In this document: positions 15,709 through 24,620 of the stretch, one piece after another
Layout of the letters: every line of letters begins with the position of its first letter
How positions within the stretch are numbered: position 1 is the stretch's first letter
Assembly (NCBI GenBank): GCA_016213845.1
Contig: JACQZN010000084.1
Span: 1-39,564, forward strand
Direction: 5' to 3'
DNA from: Candidatus Wallbacteria bacterium
Lineage (GTDB): Bacteria > Muiribacteriota > UBA6191 > JACPRK01
Length of the DNA stretch: 39,564 bases
Notes under the pieces: model-generated
What the model was told of the DNA's origin: nothing
What the model saw: only the letters and a program-made list of their open reading frames with translations
Databases searched by the model: none
Translations under genes and position numbers: made by a program

Positions 15709-18700
15709 TCAGGGCTGCACGGCGGCTCGCAGGTTGAAGAAGAGAGCCTGCATCGCAGCCCAGGTCGCCAGCGCACCGAGCCCGGCCAGCAGCCGCAGTG
15801 TGTCGAGCGGACCCGACTCCACGGGGACGTAGAGGTAGTTGAGCAGCCAGCCGCCGCCCGAAGCGACGGCCAGGGTCAATGCGAGGAAGCCGAGACCGAT
15901 CAGCGTGCCGGGCAGCGAGTGGCCGATGAAGGTGAGACCACTGCCGGGCATCAGCAGGTTGAACAGCGCCGCCTTCTTGAAGGCCAGCGTCCGGAGCTGC
16001 TCGGCGCGCTCCTTGGGGCTGACTCTCTTGCGGCCGGCCTCGTCGGCGCACCCGGCGCAGAAGGCCTTCTGGTCCTGCACTTTCTGACAGCCGTTGCAGA
16101 CGATTTTGAGGCAGTGGTAGCAGCGGCGCATCAGGACGTCCAGCCGCTCCCGCGTGAAGATCAGGAAGCCGACCAGCCCGCCGCCGAACAGGAACCAGCA
16201 GAGGAAGAGCAGGATCGGCTTATCGAGAGTCAAAAGACCAAGTGTGCCCGAGAAGGTGAAGTACTGGCCAAGCCGCTGCTCGTCCAGCGTGTCAGGGATG
16301 AGAAGAAGCTTGGGCGGGTTGAAGCTGGCGGCCTCGAAGCGACCGAGCTGGTCGTCGGGGCGGGCCACCGAACGCGCCCACCGGAGGTACTTCTCCATGC
16401 TCTCGACGTTGCCGGCGCGCGCGTAGATGGCGCTGATGTTGAAGAGTGCGCGAGCGTTCGCGGGATTCTTCCCGAGCGCCTTGTTGAAACCGTCGAGGGC
16501 CGCCTGCGTGTCGCCCTTGAGCGCGTCGAGCACGGCGGCGTTGTTGAGCGGGCCCGCTTCGTCCTTGTAGCGGCCGGAGAGCTCCTTGAACACCTTCCGG
16601 GCAGCGTCCAGCCCGGCGGGGTCGCCTTCTTGAAGCCCCACCAGCCCGAGCAGGTAGCGGGCGTTGTAGTCGCCCGGGTGGTCCTTGAGGAACTTCTCGA
16701 AGAACTCGCGGGCACCGGCCGTCTCGCCCGATTTCACGCGCTCGGCCTGGCGCAGGATGTCGAAATTGTCCGACACGGAGAGCGGCAGCAGCACGGGCAC
16801 CAGCACCAGCAACGCCAGCAGCACTCCGAAGGAGCGCTTTTCGTCGGCCCGCAGCATCGGCCAGGTGAGCGCTGGCAGGAAGATCACCAGCCCCGTGGGG
16901 AACACCAGCAACAGGAACAGACTGATCGCCAGTGAGAATGGCAGGATCAGCCCCTTCTGATGCCAGAGCTCCGAAAGCAGGTGGTGCAGGTCCTCGAAGT
17001 AGCGCACGGCCAGCATCGCCGCGGTGATCAAGAGCGCCAGCAGCACGGCCCGGAACAGGATCAACGCCAGGTCCGTGAAGAGGACCAGCCGCATCCAGGT
17101 GTCCCCGAGCGCAACGGATACCATCTCGAAGAGTGCCGTGAGCGAGTCCCCCATGCGCGAGCGCGCCATCAGGTAGCGGTACTTCACCAGATAGTAGTTG
17201 AGGCTGCGCGCGTCGTAGACGCGTCCCAGGTCCAGGAGGATACCCGCCTCGTCGAGCTTCCCGGCCTCCACGAGCCGGGTGGCGCGTTCCAGCACCAGGT
17301 TGGCGTGCCGCACCGAACGGATCCGGCCCTTCAGCAGCAACAGGTCGCCCGCTACCTTGAGGTGCGCCCGCGCGCTGTCCGGCAGCCCCCAGGAGAGCGC
17401 CTGCAGCCCCACCGAGACGTGCCAATCCGGCTGCGTCACCTTCTGCGAGAGAAGGTCGTTGAACGTCTCTTCTGCCGTCTTCTCGAGCTCCGTCTGGAGC
17501 ATTCCCAGCTTGGGTGCCATCACGCGGCAGATCCACGCGTGGATGAACCGGGCCAGCGTGTTCTCCGGCCGGTTGGTGAGGAAGACTTTCAGGTCCTCCA
17601 GAAGCTTCTCGTCGAAACCGTCGGCCTTGGCCCCTTCTGCGAAGAGCCCCTTGGCGCGCGCGATCTCGGACAGCAGCTCCTTCTTCTCGTCCTCGTAACC
17701 TTTCGACAGCCCGGCGTCGAGCATCTCGGCCAAGCTGGTCTTGAGCTTCAGCGCCTCGGAGTAGAAGAGCTCAGTCTTCTTCGCCGACGCCAGGAAGGAG
17801 TTCAGACGATTCAACGCCTCTTTTCGGTCCTGACGGCGAATCAGGATGCGGGCCGAAACGAACAGGTCCAGCGGGTCGGTCTTGGCCGGGGCCGACTGCT
17901 CCAGGTACCGCGTCACGTGCGGCGCCAGGACCTCGGCGTGCTCGATGAACTTGCTGACGTTGGAGGCCGCCTCCTGGGGCTTTCCTAGCCGCAGATACGT
18001 CTTGCCCAGCAGGTACTCGATCAGGTAGTTGTCCTTGTGCTGGCCGTAGAGCTCTTCCAGGAAGAACTGCAGGTCCTGCATGTTGCCGCCCGTCAGCTTG
18101 GGCAGCACGCGCCCCAGGTCGAAGAAGATCTCCGGGTTGAAGACCGCGTTCGACAGCAGCAGCACGTACTCCTCGAAGGCGTCCTCCGGACGGTCCTCGG
18201 CGACGGCCTTCTGCGCGGCCGTCATGTGGTAGGCCGAGAAGCCGTCCTTCTGCAGACGGCCCACCAGCACTTCCTTGGACCGGGCGGCGTGCGCCAGCAA
18301 GGAGCCGGGCGTCAGCTCGCTCACCTTCTTGAGGGCCTGGACGGCCAGCTGGACGCGCTCTTCGAACTGGTTCTTGGTCGGCGCCAGCTTGGCCAGCGAG
18401 AGATAGACCTCGCCGATCTGCAGGTAGACCTGGCTGAACTTCGGGTCGACGTCGATCGCTTGCAGAAAGCTGTAGAGCGCCTTCTCGTAGTTCCCCTTCT
18501 CCTTGAAGTCGAGCCCGTCCAGGAAGAGCTGCTCGGCCTGCATCGCCCCCTTGTCGCCCAGGCCCGCCGTCGGCTCCAGCGACACGGGCGGCACCTGCGG
18601 ATCGCCACCGGCGGGGGCCGTCGTCGGATCGCTCGGGTCGACGCCGGGGCGCGGGATGGGCCGATCCGCGTCCTCCTTGGCGGTGGGCGAGTCCTCGGCG

Positions 18701-19482
18701 CCGCCGATCGGCATCTGGCCGCCGTCCTCGGCGCGCTGCTGCGGGGAGAGCTTGTCCAGCTTCTGCTGCATTTCGCGGCCGAAGATGTTGGACGGGTCCA
18801 GCTTGAGGATCTTGTTGACGGCGAGCTGCACCTTGTCGAAGCGCTGCATCTTGTAGAGCCCCTTCGTGACCAGGACCCAGACCTGGATGTTCGAAGGGTT
18901 GGAGCGCAGCGCGTAGAGCCAGTACTTGACGGCCTGTTCGACCTTTCCGAGCTTGGCGTACTCCAGGCCGGCGAAAACGCGGGCGCGGGCGTTGCCGGGG
19001 TCGATGCGCAGGATTCGGCGGAAGTAGTCGAGCGCCGAAAGGTGGAGCTCGAAGCGGCGGTTCTCGTCGTCGGCGGACTTGGCCAGCTTGCTGAGCGCGA
19101 GCCCCAGGTAACCCAGGGTCGTCAGGTTGTTGGGACGGTACTTCTTGACGATCTCGTCCCACTGGAAGACGGCGCTCTGCAGATCGCCCAGCTTGGCCAG
19201 CTCCAGGCCCAGCTGGAACATCACCGCCGGGACCGGGCGGACCGCCAGGATGGCCTGGAACTGTTGCACGGCGTCGGCGTGGCGGCCGCGCGCCGAGTAC
19301 GCGCGGCCGAGCAGGAACCGGGCCTTGAGGTTGGCGGGGTTGGAGTCGACCTGCGCCTTGAGCTGGTCCAGCGAGGGTCCGGGCTGGCTGGAGAGCGCGA
19401 AGGCGGCCGTCGCGCCCGGGAAGGCCGCAAGCGCCAGGGCCAGCAGACCGCAGAGAATCCAACGCGCGCGCCCGGCCATCAC
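15709..19482 (-). CDS. Giant TPR protein with central membrane domain and zinc ribbon
   Basis: The protein is 1257 residues. In order it has a signal peptide (1-30), TPR-like repeats to about 250, a Pro/Asp-rich linker (about 251-300), more TPRs to about 780, and several membrane segments at about 795-905 (including GLILPFSLAISLFLLLVFPTG). A further TPR block follows (about 910-1060), then a membrane segment, then a zinc ribbon with three CxxC pairs (CYHC, CNGC, CAGC; about 1120-1150), and two or more C-terminal membrane segments. No enzymatic domain is seen. GTG 19482 or ATG 19479 is the start. accB ends 5 bases upstream, so it is the last gene of the whiA-accB unit. The role is probably a membrane scaffold (inference). 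Confidence 0.8.
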   Translation of the reverse strand: MMAGRARWILCGLLALALAAFPGATAAFALSSQPGPSLDQLKAQVDSNPANLKARFLLGRAYSARGRHADAVQQFQAILAVRPVPAVMFQLGLELAKLGDLQSAVFQWDEIVKKYRPNNLTTLGYLGLALSKLAKSADDENRRFELHLSALDYFRRILRIDPGNARARVFAGLEYAKLGKVEQAVKYWLYALRSNPSNIQVWVLVTKGLYKMQRFDKVQLAVNKILKLDPSNIFGREMQQKLDKLSPQQRAEDGGQMPIGGAEDSPTAKEDADRPIPRPGVDPSDPTTAPAGGDPQVPPVSLEPTAGLGDKGAMQAEQLFLDGLDFKEKGNYEKALYSFLQAIDVDPKFSQVYLQIGEVYLSLAKLAPTKNQFEERVQLAVQALKKVSELTPGSLLAHAARSKEVLVGRLQKDGFSAYHMTAAQKAVAEDRPEDAFEEYVLLLSNAVFNPEIFFDLGRVLPKLTGGNMQDLQFFLEELYGQHKDNYLIEYLLGKTYLRLGKPQEAASNVSKFIEHAEVLAPHVTRYLEQSAPAKTDPLDLFVSARILIRRQDRKEALNRLNSFLASAKKTELFYSEALKLKTSLAEMLDAGLSKGYEDEKKELLSEIARAKGLFAEGAKADGFDEKLLEDLKVFLTNRPENTLARFIHAWICRVMAPKLGMLQTELEKTAEETFNDLLSQKVTQPDWHVSVGLQALSWGLPDSARAHLKVAGDLLLLKGRIRSVRHANLVLERATRLVEAGKLDEAGILLDLGRVYDARSLNYYLVKYRYLMARSRMGDSLTALFEMVSVALGDTWMRLVLFTDLALILFRAVLLALLITAAMLAVRYFEDLHHLLSELWHQKGLILPFSLAISLFLLLVFPTGLVIFLPALTWPMLRADEKRSFGVLLALLVLVPVLLPLSVSDNFDILRQAERVKSGETAGAREFFEKFLKDHPGDYNARYLLGLVGLQEGDPAGLDAARKVFKELSGRYKDEAGPLNNAAVLDALKGDTQAALDGFNKALGKNPANARALFNISAIYARAGNVESMEKYLRWARSVARPDDQLGRFEAASFNPPKLLLIPDTLDEQRLGQYFTFSGTLGLLTLDKPILLFLCWFLFGGGLVGFLIFTRERLDVLMRRCYHCLKIVCNGCQKVQDQKAFCAGCADEAGRKRVSPKERAEQLRTLAFKKAALFNLLMPGSGLTFIGHSLPGTLIGLGFLALTLAVASGGGWLLNYLYVPVESGPLDTLRLLAGLGALATWAAMQALFFNLRAAVQP

Positions 19483-19486
19483 CGTC

Positions 19487-19945
19487 TCACGCGGGGTCGA
19501 CCAGGAACAGGGTCTGGCCGGCCTTGACCGGCTCGGCGTTCTGCGCCTCGCAGGCGACGATACGCCCCCGGACTCCGGCCTTGATCTCGTTCATCAGCTT
19601 CATGGCCTCGACGATGCAGACGACGGTCTCGGGCCCGACGAGGTCGCCTTCCTTGACGTAGAGGGGCTTGTCGGGAGCGGAAGCGCGGTAGAAGGTGCCG
19701 ACCATCGGACTGACGATCGGGAGGTGGCTGGACTTCGCCTGGGCCGGCGGGGGGGCGGCGGCTTGCTCGGGTGCCGGGGCCACAGCGGGACCGGGGATGG
19801 CCACGGCCGCGGGGGAAGGCGCCGAGGCCGGCGAGCTTCGAGTGGCCTTGAACTTGAGGCCGTCGATCTCGACGTCCAGTTCCTCCAGCCCGAACTCCTG
19901 GGCTAGCTTCAACAGCTCACGGGTCTCTTCTACGATTCGCTTCAC
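19487..19945 (-). CDS. accB: Biotin carboxyl carrier protein of acetyl-CoA carboxylase
   Basis: The protein is 152 residues, the usual AccB size. The N-terminal helix (ETRELLKLAQEFGLEELDVE) is followed by an Ala/Pro-rich linker (38-72) and the biotinyl domain, with biotin-accepting K116 in VEAMKLMNE. It carries carboxybiotin between biotin carboxylase and carboxyltransferase in fatty acid synthesis. GTG at 19945 overlaps the whiA stop as GTGA, so translation is probably coupled to whiA. Unusually, accC does not follow; the giant TPR gene does. Confidence 0.95.
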   Translation of the reverse strand: MKRIVEETRELLKLAQEFGLEELDVEIDGLKFKATRSSPASAPSPAAVAIPGPAVAPAPEQAAAPPPAQAKSSHLPIVSPMVGTFYRASAPDKPLYVKEGDLVGPETVVCIVEAMKLMNEIKAGVRGRIVACEAQNAEPVKAGQTLFLVDPA

Positions 19946-20781
19946 GAGCTCTGTCTCCGCAATTCGCTGGCCAGCCGGCCCAGCTCCTCGAGGCGATGCT
20001 GCATACCCGACTTGGTCAGCTCGGGCCGCGCCCTGCGCGCCAGCTCGCGCAAGCTCGCCGTGGGGTGTCTCAATCTCAGATGCGCCACGTCGCGCAGGCG
20101 CGCCGGGAGAGCGTCAATGCCGCCGGCCGCCTCGAGCGTCCGGATGGCCTCGAGCGTCTCCACGGCGCTGCGGCTGGTGCGGGCCATGTTTCCGACTTCG
20201 CAGTTCACGACGCGGTTGATATCGCTGCGCATCCGGCGCGTTACCAGCAGGTCCTCCAGCGAGAGCATCGTCTCGAAGGCGCCCATCATCCCCATCGCCT
20301 CCGCAATCGCCTCACGGTCTTTCAGGTAAAGCAGCGGGCGGCCGGCGCGGGTGCTCGCGTGGAGCGGCAGTCGTGTTCGCAGGAGCAGGACCAGGAGCTC
20401 CCGCGGCCCCATGAGTTCGAAGTGGCCGTCGGTGCTGGCGTAGGCGCCCCGCCAGATCGCCCCCCGAAGCACGCCCGAGCGGCAGCAGCGCTTGAGCGGC
20501 CCCCTTCCCTCAATCGGGGGAGGCCCGGAGAGGACGGCATCCAGCCGGCCGCCCTCGATGGCTGGCCCCCGGGCGCTCGCCGGACGCGTCTCGAAGCCGA
20601 ATCCGAGGAGCCCACTCAGCGCCGTGAGCCTGGGAACCAGGGCCGCCGGGATGGCGCACAAGGTGGCCCGGCCGTCCCCCATCGACAGCCAGAGCGCATG
20701 CAGCTCCCAGCGACCGCAGCAGGCCTCGCCGGCGGGCAGTCCGCCGATCTCCTCCCGCAACGCATTGGTGAGCTTGGCCAT
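19942..20781 (-). CDS. whiA: WhiA-family DNA-binding regulator
   Basis: The protein is 279 residues from ATG 20781. N-terminal LTNALREEIGGL, a CC pair and the LHALWLSMG segment match the WhiA opening, followed by the LAGLIDADG-like domain. Near residue 185, DINRVVNCEVGNMARTS and the following helix match the conserved WhiA RxNCExxN signature. The C-terminal helix-turn-helix includes HPTASLRELARRARPELTKSG. WhiA controls sporulation-septation genes in actinobacteria and growth or division in Bacillus. The frame extends upstream to 20892, but that part does not match the family and includes intergenic sequence. No ribosome binding site is visible at 20781. It overlaps accB as GTGA. Confidence 0.85.
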   Translation of the reverse strand: MAKLTNALREEIGGLPAGEACCGRWELHALWLSMGDGRATLCAIPAALVPRLTALSGLLGFGFETRPASARGPAIEGGRLDAVLSGPPPIEGRGPLKRCCRSGVLRGAIWRGAYASTDGHFELMGPRELLVLLLRTRLPLHASTRAGRPLLYLKDREAIAEAMGMMGAFETMLSLEDLLVTRRMRSDINRVVNCEVGNMARTSRSAVETLEAIRTLEAAGGIDALPARLRDVAHLRLRHPTASLRELARRARPELTKSGMQHRLEELGRLASELRRQSS

Positions 20782-20888
20782 GACGACGAATTTGACCCGG
20801 CGGCTGGCCGCTTGTTCAGCGGAAAACCGCGCAGCCGGCGCCGAGAGATCATAACACAGCGGGCTCTCGCGGCCCGGAAGGCAGCGCC

Positions 20889-21371
20889 TCAACGGACGGC
20901 AGCCGGCACCCGCTCCGGATGGCGAACGACGCTCTGCACCAGCGTCTGGGAGATGGCCGTGGTGCGGTAGCGCACCGAACCGTCCGGCGCCAGCACGACA
21001 ACCATGGGCAAGTAATCGACCTCCAGGGGAGCGAGCCAGCGGGCGGCGGGATCGCAGAGCCAGGGGAAGGAGTACTCCCGAGCTCGGCAGTAGTCCGCCG
21101 CCTGCCGGGGCGTATGGGCGACGAAGACGACCCAGAGCGAGGCGGCCTCGGAGCGACGGATGCGCTTCAGGTTCTCCTGGATCAGGCCGAGCATGTCCTG
21201 CTCGGCGGGAGTGTCGAGCCCCGCGAACATCAGGATTCGGTGCTTCTTCGCGGGCCCGGCGGCGGCGTCGACTGCCTTGCCGTCGGCGTCGAACAGGGGT
21301 GGCAGCTCCGCCGCGCTTGCGGTCACTCCGAAGGCTGCGGCAAGTAGGAGGGTCCTCACGGCGCTGCGCAC
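20889..21371 (-). CDS. Exported thioredoxin-fold protein without CxxC
   Basis: The protein is 160 residues: a signal peptide (about 1-20, ending SASA) and a thioredoxin/redoxin-like core. HRILMFAGLDTPAEQD stands where the active-site strand and helix would be. FPWLCDPAARWLAPLEVDYLPMVVVLAPDGSVRYRT matches the C-terminal half of TlpA/redoxin folds, including the proline before the strand. There is no CxxC motif and only two cysteines after the signal (in DYCRAR and WLCDP), so disulfide exchange of the usual kind is unlikely. GTG at 21371 is drawn; the GTG four codons later is also possible. It lies 33 bases after the FecR-like gene and 107 bases before whiA. Confidence 0.7.
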   Translation of the reverse strand: MRSAVRTLLLAAAFGVTASAAELPPLFDADGKAVDAAAGPAKKHRILMFAGLDTPAEQDMLGLIQENLKRIRRSEAASLWVVFVAHTPRQAADYCRAREYSFPWLCDPAARWLAPLEVDYLPMVVVLAPDGSVRYRTTAISQTLVQSVVRHPERVPAAVR

Positions 21372-21404
21372 GCCGACAGTGTACGGGATCGCGGTGGGCC
21401 GCGC

Positions 21405-22340
21405 CTAACGGTCGTCGCCCAGGGGCAGCCGAGTGTCCTCAGGGCGGACCGGCTCAGTGACCGCCGCAGGCTTGGGGACGTGCAGCCGGCCGGCTTCGAC
21501 CTGCGCCCGTTGGCCGCCTGTGAGCACGACGCTACCAGCACCGGGCCCAAGCGACTCCACCTGCACCTTGCCTTCCTGGACTTCGACGGTGGTGACGGTC
21601 CGGTGGGTGACGCGATAGCGGGTGCCCCAGACCGTGACAACGGCCTCTGGCGTGCGAACGCGGAAGTGGAGCTTCTGCTTTTCGACCGAGAGCGCGAGCG
21701 ACCCCGTGTCGAGGCGCAGCTCGTCGGCTCCGGCAACCAGCTTCGCGGACCCGCCGACCTCGACCGTGGTGCCGTCGGAGTAGGCGAAGACGGCTGCGGC
21801 CGTACCCTCGGGTGCGGCAGGGGTCTCGATCCGCGCTCCCTCGGCGACCGTCGCGCCTGCGGCGGCGAGCTGTCCGCCGAGCGTCACGCCCCGGATGGCC
21901 GTGGACAACCCGGCCACCCCGGCCGGGGGGACGACGGCCTCGACCTGGTCCGGTGGCCGCGTCGCCACGACCACCGGCGTGGGGCCGGCCGCGCGGCGGT
22001 CCGGGGCCATCGTGATAACGGCCACGATGGCCATGGCGGCGAAGGCGCCGGCCGCAGCGAGCCGCCATGACGTGAGCCAGGCGGGAAGGGCTGCGGGGCG
22101 AAGAGCGGGCGAAGGGCGCTCCCTCAGCCGCCTGGAGATGGCTGCCAGGACGGCGGGCGGCGCAGTCTCTTCGGGGATCTTGTGGAGGCCGCTGACCAGG
22201 GCGCGAATCAGCGTCAGCTCGCCGGCGCAGGCCCTGCAGCTCCTGAGGTGCTCTTCGATTCGACAGCCCGCGGCGTCGCCAAGCTCACCCTCGGCATAGT
22301 CCGAGAGCTGGGCCTGGGTCTCTTCGCAGCCAGAGTTCAT
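21405..22340 (-). CDS. Anti-sigma-factor-like zinc-finger/FecR-domain membrane protein
   Basis: The protein is 311 residues from ATG 22340, with GGAGA just upstream. An N-terminal cytoplasmic zinc-finger anti-sigma domain carries H31-x3-C35-x2-C38 (HLRSCRAC). One membrane segment lies at about 84-105 (WRLAAAGAFAAMAIVAVI). The periplasmic part has a FecR domain (about 150-280) with VFAYSDGTTVEVGGSAKL, VRTPEAVVTVWGTRYRV and VEVQEGKVQVES. Such proteins sequester an ECF sigma factor until a periplasmic signal releases it. No sigma factor gene is adjacent in the window; the upstream neighbour is the divergent pseudopilin operon. The redoxin-like gene follows after 33 bases. Confidence 0.85.
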   Translation of the reverse strand: MNSGCEETQAQLSDYAEGELGDAAGCRIEEHLRSCRACAGELTLIRALVSGLHKIPEETAPPAVLAAISRRLRERPSPALRPAALPAWLTSWRLAAAGAFAAMAIVAVITMAPDRRAAGPTPVVVATRPPDQVEAVVPPAGVAGLSTAIRGVTLGGQLAAAGATVAEGARIETPAAPEGTAAAVFAYSDGTTVEVGGSAKLVAGADELRLDTGSLALSVEKQKLHFRVRTPEAVVTVWGTRYRVTHRTVTTVEVQEGKVQVESLGPGAGSVVLTGGQRAQVEAGRLHVPKPAAVTEPVRPEDTRLPLGDDR

Positions 22341-22446
22341 CGGGGTCTCCTTGATTCGGCCGGTTGCGGGGAAGCGGCTCGGCCGGAGGTTGGTTCCCGG
22401 AACATGTGGACGACAGCCGCTGCCAGAAGGATAGACACCCTCGCAG

Positions 22447-22454
22447 AGTATAAT
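22447..22454. promoter_or_regulatory. Overlapping divergent -10 elements between the FecR and pseudopilin genes
   Basis: TATAAT reads on the plus strand at 22449-22454 and TATACT on the minus strand at 22452-22447. Neither direction has a good -35 at 16-18 bases, so alternative sigma factors or activators may be needed. Leaders would be about 85 bases (plus) and 100 bases (minus). Confidence 0.35.
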
Positions 22455-22545
22455 CGGGCAGGGCCTCTCGGGCGTGCGCTGCGGGGCGCGAGGGAGGCTG
22501 GCCCGCTGAGGCAAAACGCACAATGGCAAGGCGCTCCTGGCAACG

Positions 22546-24153
22546 ATGACGCGGTTCTGGCGAGGCATCCCGGCAAGGCGAGGCATCGGCGCGCTTCCGG
22601 TCATCGTGATGGCGCTGCTGATGGTGCTGGCTTTCGTGGGGCTGGCGCAGCGGCAGTTCGGCAGCCAGGTCGCCAATCAGACCTACCGGCTCGCGATGGG
22701 ACGTCTGGCCGAGCAGCTGGCCGAGTCGGCGGTCGAAGAGGCGCTGCACGTCGTGCGGACGCACGCCAACGACCCAGGCCATCCGATCTTCATGGAGCTG
22801 CGAGGAGAGGTCTATCCCGACCAGACGGCAGAGGTTCCGCTGACGGTGCGAACTCCGCATGCGGAGCGGCTGGCGCAGGAGGCCCCGTTTCGCGGCTTTT
22901 CGCTCGAGGACGTGCGGGCCGACATCGTCTGGCAGGCCCAGTTCTCGCACCTGCCCTACGAGAAGTTCGGGATTGTGCGGTGCAGGGCGCGGGCGGGGAT
23001 CCGTCTGGGGCTGGCCGAGAAGGTGTCGCGCACGGTGGAGACCGGGGTCGACTTGAAGGTCGTCCTCGCCTCGACACCCAGACCCTTCGACCAGACGACC
23101 GTGTACATCCAGGACGGGACCAGCCTGGGGACGGCGCGCGCCAACCGACGGATGGAAGAGGCGCTCAAGAGCCTGGAGGCGTTCGGCGCGGAGCGGGCGG
23201 AGCTGACGCGCCGTCTGGAAGCTCGAAAGGCGCAGGTGGTGCCGGCTGGGTCGGCCGCCGCGCTCGCGGTCGAGTACGGGCAGCTCGATCTGCCGTCGCT
23301 CGGTCCGCTGGTGCATCGGATGGACGAGGATCGGCTGGTGCTGTTCCGGGTGCAGGATCGAGTGGAGCTCAAGGAGCTGGACCTGGGGAGCGCCGTGGCG
23401 CGATACGAGGCGGACCTGGAGCGCGTGGACCGCAAGCTGGCGGCCGAGCGGCAGTCGCTGGAGGCTAACTTCGACGACGCAGCGCGTCATCGCGATTACC
23501 TGGCTGCACTGCGCGAGGCCGGGTCCAAGAGGACTCGGTTTCTCCAGTGGCTCCTGGGTTTTCAGAATGCCACGAGCGAGTTCGGCGGCGACTCCTACGA
23601 ACGGCTGGCGGAGTTTCACTACAAGCTGGAGCTTGTGGAGTGGAAGCGCAAGGCATTCCACCACATCAAGGAGGCACCGGGCGCCAGCGTGAAGGCGCAG
23701 CTAGAGGCGCTCCAGGCGCGCCTGGGCCGTCTGAACGGAGTGGTCTGGATCGAGAATCCGACCGAGACGCTCGAGCTGGACGGCAGGCTCTCCGAGCTCA
23801 AGGGGCTGCTCATCCTGGTGACCAGCGGCGCCGTGCGGCTCTCGGGAACCAACCGCGGCGCGGGGCCCAACGACCTGCTGACGGTCGTCGCCTTCGGCCG
23901 GATGAGCGTGGACGGCGACGTGCGGGCCAGCCTGGTCCCACGCGCAGGCGTCGTCGTGCCGCCGTCGGCCACCATCCACGGGAACCTGGTGCTCCGCGAC
24001 GCGGCGGACGCGACCGCCTTGCAGGGAGCGGTGAAGCGCGACCCGCGCTACTACTCGGGACGGACGACGGCCGAGGATGCGAGCGGCGCCTTCCCGGACT
24101 ACTACCTGTGCGGCCTGGGCCCGCGGCCGGTCTACCGGGAGGTGGAGCGGTGA
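22546..24153 (+). CDS. PilX/GspK-like minor pseudopilin-type protein with coiled coil and beta-rich C-terminus
   Basis: The protein is 535 residues. RRGIGALPVIVMALLMVLAF (residues 11-30) resembles a type IV prepilin leader and hydrophobic helix, with no Glu at position +5, as in GspK or PilX-type proteins. Residues about 190-330 form a long charged coiled coil (ANRRMEEALKSLEAFGAE, RRLEARKAQ). Residues about 400-500 are strand-rich (ELKGLLILVTSGAVRLSG, GVVVPPSATIHGNLVLRD), like a small beta-helix or bactofilin-like tip. No homologue is recognised over the full length. Its stop overlaps the next pseudopilin gene as GTGA, so it heads a three-gene operon for a pilus or secretion pseudopilus. Confidence 0.65.
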   Translation: MTRFWRGIPARRGIGALPVIVMALLMVLAFVGLAQRQFGSQVANQTYRLAMGRLAEQLAESAVEEALHVVRTHANDPGHPIFMELRGEVYPDQTAEVPLTVRTPHAERLAQEAPFRGFSLEDVRADIVWQAQFSHLPYEKFGIVRCRARAGIRLGLAEKVSRTVETGVDLKVVLASTPRPFDQTTVYIQDGTSLGTARANRRMEEALKSLEAFGAERAELTRRLEARKAQVVPAGSAAALAVEYGQLDLPSLGPLVHRMDEDRLVLFRVQDRVELKELDLGSAVARYEADLERVDRKLAAERQSLEANFDDAARHRDYLAALREAGSKRTRFLQWLLGFQNATSEFGGDSYERLAEFHYKLELVEWKRKAFHHIKEAPGASVKAQLEALQARLGRLNGVVWIENPTETLELDGRLSELKGLLILVTSGAVRLSGTNRGAGPNDLLTVVAFGRMSVDGDVRASLVPRAGVVVPPSATIHGNLVLRDAADATALQGAVKRDPRYYSGRTTAEDASGAFPDYYLCGLGPRPVYREVER

Positions 24154-24620
24154 GGCGAGCCTTCACGGCCGTGGAGGTGCTGGTGAGCGTCGCCATCTTG
24201 GCGATCGCCCTGGTGCCGGTTCTGAGCATGCTCACGTCGGGGACCAAGGAGTCGGCCTACGGGGAGTACCACATGATCGCGCAGACCCGCGCCGAGACGA
24301 TCATGCAACTGCTGGCGTGCCGGGACTGGCAGACGTGGGAGAGCCTTCCGAAAGGCGTGGCATCGCCGGTCGCCGAGGCGCTGACGACGCTGCCCGTGGA
24401 GCTGCCGGAGGACTTTCGGACCCGCCTTGCCGGATTCGAGGAGACGGTCACCTGCACCCCGCTCGACGGCGGGCTGGTCGAGCTCTGTGTCGAGCTGGCG
24501 TGGCTGCTGCCCGGCGAGGGCGCCCAGCAGTCCCACCAGTTCCGGCTGCGGCGGTTGCTGGCGAGGCCGGACGCGGGGCTGGCGGCCGACTACTCGCCCA
24601 GGCAGGGAGCAGCGCCATGA
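24150..24620 (+). CDS. Type IV prepilin-like minor pseudopilin (PilV/GspI-like)
   Basis: The protein is 156 residues from GTG 24150, overlapping the preceding stop. The N-terminus RRA/FTAVEVLVSVAILAIALVPV is a type III signal: basic leader, cleavage before Phe, Glu at +5 and a hydrophobic helix. Ala instead of Gly at -1 is unusual but tolerated by some prepilin peptidases. The rest has a globular C-terminal domain with two Cys (VTCTPL and VELCVEL) that may form a disulfide. It ends in an ATGA overlap with the next gene. Confidence 0.8.
   Translation: MRRAFTAVEVLVSVAILAIALVPVLSMLTSGTKESAYGEYHMIAQTRAETIMQLLACRDWQTWESLPKGVASPVAEALTTLPVELPEDFRTRLAGFEETVTCTPLDGGLVELCVELAWLLPGEGAQQSHQFRLRRLLARPDAGLAADYSPRQGAAP

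Noticed and set aside
13952..16051. A 699-codon minus-strand open frame
   Set aside because: It crosses three real genes (T2SF, DUF4015 and the end of the TPR gene) and is Arg/Gly-rich shadow sequence.
16292..17536. Long alternative frame within the TPR gene on the same strand
   Set aside because: It lies inside the 1257-residue TPR frame, which has coherent TPR, membrane and zinc-ribbon sequence; no frameshift is needed to explain the gene.
20782..20892. N-terminal extension of WhiA to an upstream ATG
   Set aside because: The added residues do not resemble WhiA, and the family alignment begins at LTNALREE.
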